Source of the DNA: DASUCS01 sp041166385
GTDB taxonomy: Bacteria; Actinomycetota; Acidimicrobiia; Acidimicrobiales; JACDCH01
Length of the DNA: 20,912 bases
Direction: 5' to 3'
NCBI GenBank assembly: GCA_041166385.1
Contig: JBEEFW010000094.1
Span: 1-20,912 of the forward strand
Each line of letters opens with the position of its first letter. Position 1 is the first letter of the stretch. The notes beneath the pieces are model-generated. The model had not been told where the DNA came from and searched no databases. It saw only the letters and a program-made list of their open reading frames with translations. Positions 15,185-20,912 of this stretch are shown here, piece by piece. The translations under genes were made by a program, and so were the position numbers.

Positions 15185-15673
15185 CTACGCAGGGCGGTTC
15201 CAGCGAACGACGTCGTCGATCTCGCCGCTCTCGACGTCGTACACGAAGCCGGCGATCAACTTCAGCGGCTCGAGGTACTTCTGCGCGGCGAGCACCTCGA
15301 TGTCCTCGCGCAAGACGGCAGCGTGATCGTCGATCGGGAAGAAACCAAGGTCAGCGCCGGTGAGCGCCTGCAGCTCGGCGTCGGTCACGCCGGCGAGACC
15401 GCAGTTCGTGTGTTGCATCACGACCACGGTGTCGACGCCGAGCACATGACACGCCAACGCCAAACTGCGCAACACGTCGTCGGTCACACGACCACCCGCA
15501 TTGCGAATCACAAGGGCCTCACCAAGATGCAGGCCCAGTGTCGCGAACACGTCGATGCGTGCATCCATGCACGTGACCACTGCCAAGTGACGCCCGGGGC
15601 GGTTTGACTCGACCGTCACTCGAGCCGCGGCATGGTCCTTGTTGGCCTCGAGCAGCGCGTCGATTTGGGTCAC
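15185..15673 (-). CDS. Beta-class carbonic anhydrase
   Basis: A 162-residue zinc enzyme hydrating CO2 to bicarbonate in the cytoplasm. Zinc and catalytic residues are present: Cys35-x-Asp37-x-Arg39 in TCMDARIDV, and His88-x2-Cys91 in QHTNCG. IRNAGGRVTDDVLRSL (56-71) is the usual following segment. The size and CMDAR motif fit the short clade related to mycobacterial Rv1284. GTG at 15673 begins VTQIDALLEAN, a typical N-terminus. It ends 34 bp before the esterase start on the same strand, so cotranscription is possible but functional linkage is not apparent. Confidence 0.93.
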   Translation of the reverse strand: MTQIDALLEANKDHAAARVTVESNRPGRHLAVVTCMDARIDVFATLGLHLGEALVIRNAGGRVTDDVLRSLALACHVLGVDTVVVMQHTNCGLAGVTDAELQALTGADLGFFPIDDHAAVLREDIEVLAAQKYLEPLKLIAGFVYDVESGEIDDVVRWNRPA

Positions 15674-15734
15674 GCCGTTTGACTACGCGTTCCGCGTTGC
15701 AATGCGCAAATGCGGAACACGTCGTCGAGCAACG

Positions 15735-15812
15735 CTAGAAGCGACTGCGGCGGTAGCCGAGGCCACCGGTGAGCAACAGCACGACCAAGAGAATCAGTAG
15801 AAGCGTCAGCAT
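15735..15812 (-). CDS. Possible 25-aa single-pass membrane microprotein
   Basis: ATG at 15812 opens a frame of 25 residues: MLTLLLILLVVLLLTGG followed by LGYRRSRF and TAG. It consists of one hydrophobic helix and a short basic tail, resembling tiny hydrophobic proteins such as DUF3309-like ones. GGGAAG lies about 10 nt upstream as a weak ribosome site. It fills an otherwise empty gap between the CoA-transferase and carbonic anhydrase genes. There is no homology evidence, and a 25-codon frame can occur by chance. Confidence 0.45.
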   Translation of the reverse strand: MLTLLLILLVVLLLTGGLGYRRSRF

Positions 15813-15873
15813 GGGGCCGGTCTTCCCGGATCATCCCGCAGCTAGCCGCAGGTTCTTCGTTGGCTGCTCTTGA

Positions 15874-18192
15874 CTAACTGAAGAGACCGTCGCCCATTCC
15901 TTCGGCCACCTCGCCGGCGTCGATGTTCGCGAGCTCGGCGTATACGTCGAAGTTGTGCTCGCCGACATAGGACGGCGGCGGGATGTACGGCTCGAGGTTC
16001 ATCGCGCTCCACAGCGCGGGGAATCGGTCGAACGGACGCTCGCCGAACACGCCGTGGTCGCACGTGTGCCACATGTCGCGCGCGAGCAACTGCGGGTCGG
16101 TCATCAGGTCGCCGGCATCCTGGATGACGCCCGCGGGCACGCCCGCGTTCTGCAGCACCTCCTGGGCCTCGGCGCCCGAGACGGACGCAGCCCACCGGCC
16201 GACCACCGCGTCGCCGTCGGATCGCTCGGCTCCGGGATCAGCTCCGACCGCGGCGACGAGCCGGCGCCACTCGTCGTCATCGCGACAGCTGACGGCCAAC
16301 CATCGACCGTCGGCCGTGGGATAGCAGTTGTTGGGTTGCACTTGTCCGAACGGATCGGCGTTGCCGACCGGCTGCGCCTCGCGGGCGTTGACGAGGTAGT
16401 CGAGCACCGCCGGCCCGATGAGGTAGGCGCCGGTCTCCATCTGCGAGATGTCGACGTGCTGTCCTCGACCAGTCCGCTCCCGCGCTTCGAGCGCCGCGAG
16501 GATGGAGAACGCCGCCGACAATCCGGCGGCGTGGTCGTTGAGGGAGAACCCAGGCCCGACGTCGCCGCGGCCGGGCGGGTTGGACAGGTAGGTCAGCCCA
16601 GACAGCGCGTGGATCGTGGGTGCATACGTCACCAGGCTCGACCATGGGCCTTCGTGACCGCAGCCCGACATGCTGAGGTAGACGATCGCCGGGTTCCATT
16701 CGGAGACCGTCTCGTACGACAGCCCCCAGCGCGCGAGCACACCGGCGGAGAAGTTCTCGATCACGACGTCGGCCTGCTCGATGACGCGGCGGGCCACCGC
16801 CCCCGCACGAGGGTCCTTCATGTTCAGCGAGACCGCTCGTTTCGATCGGTTCCACACGTAGAAGTACGGATGGTTTGGATCGTTGACGATCGTCGCCCGT
16901 TCGGCGGTCTGGAACTTGATGATGTCCGCGCCGAGATCGCCGAGGAGCCGCGTGCAGAACGGTCCCGCGAGAACGTGGCTCAGATCGACGACCCGCAGGC
17001 CCTCGAGCGGCTTGCGAAGAGATTGCGCTTGACCGTCGCGCGCCGGACGAGTGCCCCACTCGGCGAGCAGCTCGTCGACATCGGTGGATGAGGCGGCGGG
17101 AGGTGGCGCAGCGGCGACGGGCGTGCCGTGGAAACGTGCGACCGGCCCGGGGATCGACACCGCCGGCCCGTCCCAGTCGACCGGGCGGAAGAACTCACGG
17201 AACGCGTGCTGTGGGTTGGCGGCCACCTGGGCGACGGACTGCACTTCGCCGAACGCGATGTGTCGCTCCTGCGCGGCGTGGAAGAGCGTGTTCGCATCTT
17301 GCGTCGTGCAGAACGACGTGATCGTCTTCATCAGGCGAGGAACGTCGGCCACGATCTCCTCGATCGGCAGCGCCATGAGGTCGTCGACCTCCGCGAACCC
17401 CTCATCGGACATCCACTGCAACAACCCCGGCACATTCGGCGCGGGCGTGATCATCAACCATCCGCTCTTGGCGGGCACGACGATGTACGCGCCGATCCAA
17501 TGCAACGAACCTTGGCGGGGCGCGACCTTGGCGTACGGCTGCACGTCGTCGAACCAGTACTGGAAGAAGAGCTGCTCGATCGTCGTGCACACCGCCTCGT
17601 GCATCGCGAGATCGATGAGCTGGCCGACGCCGGTGGCACGCGCCGCTCGCACACCGGCGAGCCCGCTGATCGCCGCGATGAAGCCACCGACGTTGAAGGA
17701 CTGATGCCCCCAGGGGTTGACCGGCTCATCGGGCAGTCCCGACAACGACAGCACACCGCCGAGCGCGGCAGTGACGAGGTCGGTCGTCTGCCAGCTCGCG
17801 CGCGGGCCCGTGCGCCCGAACGGCGTGAGCGACACCTGGACCAACGCGGCATTCGTGCCGACGAGGTCGCCGTGATCGATCCCGAGGTCGGCGAGCCGTC
17901 CCGGCGCTTCCGTCTCGATGATGAGATCCGCTGACGCTGCCAGCCGGCGATAGGCGTCGCGATCCTCGTCGCGCTCGAGGTCGATCGTCAGCCGTTGCTT
18001 GCCGCCGTCGTACCACCAGTCGAGCAATCCGCCGCGCGCGACCAGCGCATCGGTGCTCATTGCCGGCCCGGCACTGCCACGGCCGATGCGCGCCACCGAC
18101 GCGCCGCACTCGGACAACAACTTGGTCGCGAACCGTCCGCTGTCGTCGGTGAGATCGATGACCCGCAGCCCCTCGAGCGGACCTTGTCCCAT
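15874..18192 (-). CDS. Tandem double-domain CaiB/BaiF (family III) CoA-transferase
   Basis: A 772-residue fusion of two family III CoA-transferase domains, which move CoA between acyl groups. Domain 1 starts LEGLRVIDLTDDSGRFATKLLSECGASV and domain 2 (from about residue 390) starts LEGLRVVDLSHVLAGPFCTRLLGDLGADI. Both carry the TGxGQxxD segment. Domain 2 has FSLNDHAAG with Asp553 in the place of the catalytic aspartate. The same stretch in domain 1 reads SFNVGGFIA and has no acidic residue, so domain 1 is probably non-catalytic. ATG at 18192 follows GGGGGAG by only 3 nt; a GTG at 18204 is the alternative. The open frame to 18735 upstream is antisense to the divergent glycosidase. Likely role is in carboxylic acid or steroid/aromatic degradation, but the substrate is unknown. 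Confidence 0.9.
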   Translation of the reverse strand: MGQGPLEGLRVIDLTDDSGRFATKLLSECGASVARIGRGSAGPAMSTDALVARGGLLDWWYDGGKQRLTIDLERDEDRDAYRRLAASADLIIETEAPGRLADLGIDHGDLVGTNAALVQVSLTPFGRTGPRASWQTTDLVTAALGGVLSLSGLPDEPVNPWGHQSFNVGGFIAAISGLAGVRAARATGVGQLIDLAMHEAVCTTIEQLFFQYWFDDVQPYAKVAPRQGSLHWIGAYIVVPAKSGWLMITPAPNVPGLLQWMSDEGFAEVDDLMALPIEEIVADVPRLMKTITSFCTTQDANTLFHAAQERHIAFGEVQSVAQVAANPQHAFREFFRPVDWDGPAVSIPGPVARFHGTPVAAAPPPAASSTDVDELLAEWGTRPARDGQAQSLRKPLEGLRVVDLSHVLAGPFCTRLLGDLGADIIKFQTAERATIVNDPNHPYFYVWNRSKRAVSLNMKDPRAGAVARRVIEQADVVIENFSAGVLARWGLSYETVSEWNPAIVYLSMSGCGHEGPWSSLVTYAPTIHALSGLTYLSNPPGRGDVGPGFSLNDHAAGLSAAFSILAALEARERTGRGQHVDISQMETGAYLIGPAVLDYLVNAREAQPVGNADPFGQVQPNNCYPTADGRWLAVSCRDDDEWRRLVAAVGADPGAERSDGDAVVGRWAASVSGAEAQEVLQNAGVPAGVIQDAGDLMTDPQLLARDMWHTCDHGVFGERPFDRFPALWSAMNLEPYIPPPSYVGEHNFDVYAELANIDAGEVAEGMGDGLFS

Positions 18193-18223
18193 GTGCTCCC
18201 CCACGTGCGTCGCTACGCGCCGA

Positions 18224-18249
18224 GGCCTCGGCCGCGCATGGCCGAGGCC
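18224..18249. repeat. 10-bp hairpin in the CoA-transferase leader
   Basis: GGCCTCGGCC-GCGCAT-GGCCGAGGCC is a perfect 10-bp stem with a 6-nt loop, 31 bp upstream of the CoA-transferase ATG and within the divergent promoter region. If transcribed it would form a stable 5' structure. A smaller dyad, CCCTG-C-CAGGG, follows at 18262-18272. Confidence 0.5.
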
Positions 18250-18320
18250 CGAAGACGCGTCCCCTGCCAGGGATGGGAGCCGGTTTAGTCGCTCCGGATG
18301 AACCCCCGCACGCGGGCTGG

Positions 18321-18334
18321 TCACAGGCCTGTGA
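18321..18334. promoter_or_regulatory. Perfect 14-bp palindromic operator candidate upstream of the glycosidase
   Basis: TCACAGGCCTGTGA is fully self-complementary and ends 10 bp before the -10 box of the glycosidase gene, so it covers the -35 area. Such placement fits a repressor operator. No regulator gene lies in the window. Confidence 0.55.
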
Positions 18335-18344
18335 ACAGGCGGTT

Positions 18345-18350
18345 TATGGT
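18345..18350 (+). promoter_or_regulatory. -10 box of the glycosidase gene, leaderless spacing
   Basis: TATGGT (TANNNT) precedes the GTG start at 18359 by 8 nt. There is no Shine-Dalgarno sequence. Confidence 0.5.
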
Positions 18351-18358
18351 GCCCCGCC

Positions 18359-20536
18359 GTGGCCCCGATCCGTCTCTCCGCCGCCGGGGGCCTGGCCGTC
18401 GCCGTCGAGGACGGGGCCGTCCGGGTCGAGTTCGGCCCCCTGGATTGGTTCGGACCGGGCCACTTCATGGTCGGCGGCCAGCGGCAGCCGCTGACCGTCC
18501 TCGACCACCGCGACGATGCCGTCACGCTCGAAGGCGGCGGCGCTGTGCAGATCTCGATTCGCACAGATTCGGCGCAGTCGCTCATCGTGTTCGGGATCGA
18601 GTCGCTGGCTGCGCTCGACGATCTCGCCACGGGTTCGTTCGCGACCCCGTCGTACGCGTGGCCCGCGTTCGATCCGTCCGCGCGCGGCGCGAATGGTCTG
18701 CCCGACCGCAGCCGAGGCTTCGGGTTCCAGTACACAGAGTTCGCTTGGCCGACACAGAGCGACTCGTCGCTGGCGAAGTGGCGGCTGCTCCCGTTCCGGC
18801 CGCCGGTCGTCGAACCGCTCGGTGTCGTCGCGCCGGACGGGCGTTGCGTCCTGCTCGGACCGTTGAATGCCTTTCACGACCAGGTCATCTCCGTCGAGCA
18901 CGGCATCGCGTGCGGTTGGCACGGTGACCTCGAGCGCGTCCCGAAGGGATTCGCGACCGAGCTGGCGCTCATCGCCGGCGCCGGACCGCGGGACTGCCTG
19001 AACCAGTACGGCGCGCTGTTGCGTGAACGCAACGAGACGGTGCGTCCGCCCCGCGATGCCGACGAGCTCGGGCGCACCGTCTCCTACTGGACCGACAACG
19101 GTGCGGCCTACTGGTACCGAACCGAGCCCGACACGGACACCACGTCGACGCTGCAGTCGACGATCGACGACCTGCGCGAGCGCGAGATCCCGTTCGGCGC
19201 AGTGCAGCTGGACTCCTGGTGGTATCCGCACGAGGTCGTGCGCCCGTTCAACACCGACGATTGGGTCGTGCCGCCCACCGGCTTGATCCGGTGGGAGCCT
19301 CGCGACGACGTCCTACCGGACGGCGTCGGCGCACTGCGGGACGCGCTCGGCGGTCCCCCGCTGGTCACCCACTGCCGCCACCTCTCGTCTTCGTCGCCCT
19401 ACGTCGACGAACACGACTGCTGGGTCGATGCCGATCGCGCACATCCGAAGACGGCCGATCTCTACGAGCGCTGGCTCGACCAAGCGCAAGCCTGGGGCGT
19501 CGCGACGTACGAGCACGATTGGCTCGTCGAGAGCTACCTCGGCGTGCGCGGGTTGCGAGCCGAACCGGGTCGCGCCCGAGCGTGGCAACAGGGAATCGAT
19601 CGCGCGGCGGCCGCACGTGACCTCACCTTGCAGTGGTGCATGGCGACGCCAGCCGACTTCCTGCAGACGACGACGTTGTCCACGCTCACGTCGATTCGCA
19701 CGAGCGGCGACCACGGGTACCTCATCGGCCCGGGCGAGTTGTGGGCCTGGTTCCTGATCACCAACGCCTTCGCGCGGTCGCTCGACCTCCGTCCTTACAA
19801 GGACGTCTTCCGCTCCGACCGCGCGGATCCCGAGCATCACGCCGAGGTCGAGGCACTGCTGTCGGCACTGTCAACCGGCCCGGTTGGTATCGGCGATCCG
19901 CTCGGTCGCGCCGACCGCGACATCGTGCTACGCACGTGCCGCGACGATGGCGTCATCGTGCGGCCGGATGTGGCCCTCGCCGCCGTCGACCGTTGCTTCG
20001 CGGCGCATCCTGTAGCGCGCACGGTCCCGCTCGTGGCCGAGGCGTGGACGGATCACCCCGCCGGACGGTGGGTCTACGCCGTCACGTTGAACGTGTCACG
20101 CGCCGAGGAGCGCCTCGACGAGGTGATCGGACTGTCGACGCTCGGTGAGAGCACGCCGACCACCGCGGTCGTGTGTTGGGACTGGCGCACCGGCACGGTC
20201 ACGCGCCTCGATCCCAGCGAGGGGTGGCGCATTGCGCTCGATCCGCTCGACTGGGACCTCCGCGTGCTCGCACCGGTCCTTCCTGGTGGCATCGCGGTCA
20301 TTGGCGACCCGGCGCGGTATGCGACCGCGGGTGACGCCCGCCTCGCGTCTGTCGAAGCACTCGAGAACGGCGTGCGGTTCACGGTCCTCGGCGCCGGCGA
20401 GCTCGTGACCATCGTCGGCTGGGCCGATCACCCACCGCGTGCCGATGACGGTGTCGATCTCGAGTGGGAAGCGCCCGTCTGGCGCGTGCATGTGCGCGTG
20501 CCCGAGAGCGGTCGGGTCAGCGTGGTGCTGGCGTGA
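18359..20536 (+). CDS. Clan GH-D-like glycoside hydrolase (alpha-galactosidase / raffinose-synthase-like)
   Basis: A 725-residue cytoplasmic protein (no signal peptide). It has an N-terminal beta-sandwich region (about 1-225), a TIM-barrel core starting at YWTDNGAAYWY and QLDSWWYPHE (about 240-290), and a C-terminal beta domain. By analogy with GH27/GH36 enzymes, the nucleophile would be Asp387 in ATYEHDWL and the acid/base Asp451 in SIRTSGDHGY, where R447-x-S-x-D matches the clan pattern. The barrel motif QWCMAT (about 426) lies between them. Substrate, and hydrolase versus transferase activity, are unknown; family assignment is by motif only. GTG 18359 is supported by a -10 box 8 nt upstream. 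The 3' end overlaps the convergent amidohydrolase by 20 bp. Confidence 0.72.
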   Translation: MAPIRLSAAGGLAVAVEDGAVRVEFGPLDWFGPGHFMVGGQRQPLTVLDHRDDAVTLEGGGAVQISIRTDSAQSLIVFGIESLAALDDLATGSFATPSYAWPAFDPSARGANGLPDRSRGFGFQYTEFAWPTQSDSSLAKWRLLPFRPPVVEPLGVVAPDGRCVLLGPLNAFHDQVISVEHGIACGWHGDLERVPKGFATELALIAGAGPRDCLNQYGALLRERNETVRPPRDADELGRTVSYWTDNGAAYWYRTEPDTDTTSTLQSTIDDLREREIPFGAVQLDSWWYPHEVVRPFNTDDWVVPPTGLIRWEPRDDVLPDGVGALRDALGGPPLVTHCRHLSSSSPYVDEHDCWVDADRAHPKTADLYERWLDQAQAWGVATYEHDWLVESYLGVRGLRAEPGRARAWQQGIDRAAAARDLTLQWCMATPADFLQTTTLSTLTSIRTSGDHGYLIGPGELWAWFLITNAFARSLDLRPYKDVFRSDRADPEHHAEVEALLSALSTGPVGIGDPLGRADRDIVLRTCRDDGVIVRPDVALAAVDRCFAAHPVARTVPLVAEAWTDHPAGRWVYAVTLNVSRAEERLDEVIGLSTLGESTPTTAVVCWDWRTGTVTRLDPSEGWRIALDPLDWDLRVLAPVLPGGIAVIGDPARYATAGDARLASVEALENGVRFTVLGAGELVTIVGWADHPPRADDGVDLEWEAPVWRVHVRVPESGRVSVVLA

Positions 20537-20912
20537 CGAGCTCGATCGCGTTGTCGTAGAGCACCTTGCGGCGATCGGCGGCGTCGAGGCGCTTGGTCTC
20601 GCGCAGGTAGTCGAGCGGTTCGGGCAGCGCTTCGATGTGCGGCCAGTCGGATCCGAACAGCACGCGGTCCGCGCCGACCCACCCGACGACGGATTCGAGA
20701 TCGTCCTCCCAGAAGGGATTGATCCACACCTGACGGCGGAAGATCTCGACCGGATCTTCGGCGAACCAACCGCGCATCTTCTTCTCGGTTGACCGCAGCT
20801 TGCGGAAGAGGTCCGGCAAGAACTCCGCGCCGTTCTCGACCGACGCGATGCGAAGGTTCGGAAACTTGACGAAGTGGTTCTCCAACACCATCGACAACAA
20901 GAAGTCGTGAAT
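20517..20912 (-). CDS. Amidohydrolase family 2 (PF04909-type) metal-dependent hydrolase, N-terminus cut by window edge
   Basis: The C-terminal 131 residues of a TIM-barrel metal-dependent hydrolase of the kind acting as decarboxylase or hydrolase on aromatic acids (ACMSD-like). It shows FPNLRIASVENGAEFLP, the usual strand before the substrate site, and the late metal-site motif VLFGSDWPHIEALP, with Asp as the metal ligand. The chain ends in KVLYDNAIEL, as expected for the family. The coding frame is open to the right edge (IHDFLLSMVLENHFVK), so the start and the HxH motif lie outside. It overlaps the last 20 bp of the convergent glycosidase gene. Substrate is unknown; degradation of an aromatic or acyl compound would fit the nearby CoA-transferase. 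Confidence 0.85.
   Translation of the reverse strand: MHDFLLSMVLENHFVKFPNLRIASVENGAEFLPDLFRKLRSTEKKMRGWFAEDPVEIFRRQVWINPFWEDDLESVVGWVGADRVLFGSDWPHIEALPEPLDYLRETKRLDAADRRKVLYDNAIELVTPAPR

Noticed and set aside
15843..15895. Short stem CTCTT...AAGAG around the CoA-transferase stop as a terminator
   Set aside because: Only 5 bp with a 9-nt loop and no T-tract; too weak to call.

Overview
This is a high-GC window with dense coding on both strands. No gap between genes exceeds about 170 bp, and I see no rRNA, tRNA, CRISPR array, IS element or phage gene. A DUF3499 gene in the same operon as manB is an actinobacterial hallmark. The start-codon and promoter style and the gene mix (tandem CaiB/BaiF CoA-transferase, amidohydrolase, Mo oxidoreductase) suggest an actinobacterium, probably of the Acidimicrobiia. 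That placement is inference, not proof.

Layout. (1) Positions 1-5734, minus strand: a six-gene run that appears to be one operon, DUF3499 protein -> CPBP membrane protease -> small zinc-ribbon protein -> large GT-C-like membrane protein (PTPS-related family) -> family 2 glycosyltransferase -> ManB phosphomannomutase/phosphoglucomutase (cut by the left edge). The membrane protein and the GT2 overlap by 4 bases, so they are probably translationally coupled. Together the last three genes look like a sugar-phosphate -> polyprenyl-linked sugar -> envelope glycan module. (2) 5735-8326: ftsH runs divergently from the operon and ends at a perfect 22-bp hairpin that it shares with a convergent membrane-anchored thioredoxin-like gene. 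(3) 8394-11339: an MFS transporter and a DUF1444-like protein; the latter is flanked by an 18-nt near-perfect direct repeat. (4) 11503-15812, minus strand: a molybdopterin oxidoreductase behind a palindromic operator, a DUF1931 histone-fold protein, a Tat-exported esterase, a beta-carbonic anhydrase and a 25-residue membrane microprotein. (5) 15874-20912: a double-domain CaiB/BaiF CoA-transferase diverges from a clan GH-D-like glycosidase; the glycosidase converges on, and overlaps by 20 bp, an amidohydrolase-2 gene cut by the right edge.

Recurring theme: four genes (ftsH, the DUF1444-like gene, the Mo oxidoreductase and the glycosidase) have an exact TANNNT box 6-8 nt before the start codon, which is the spacing expected for leaderless transcription. 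Two of these promoters also carry a perfect or near-perfect dyad just upstream of the box. I did not find one large unmistakably new system. The best leads are the bacterial histone-fold gene, the Mo enzyme with Asp at the expected Mo-ligand position, the flanked DUF1444-like gene and the two dyad operators.
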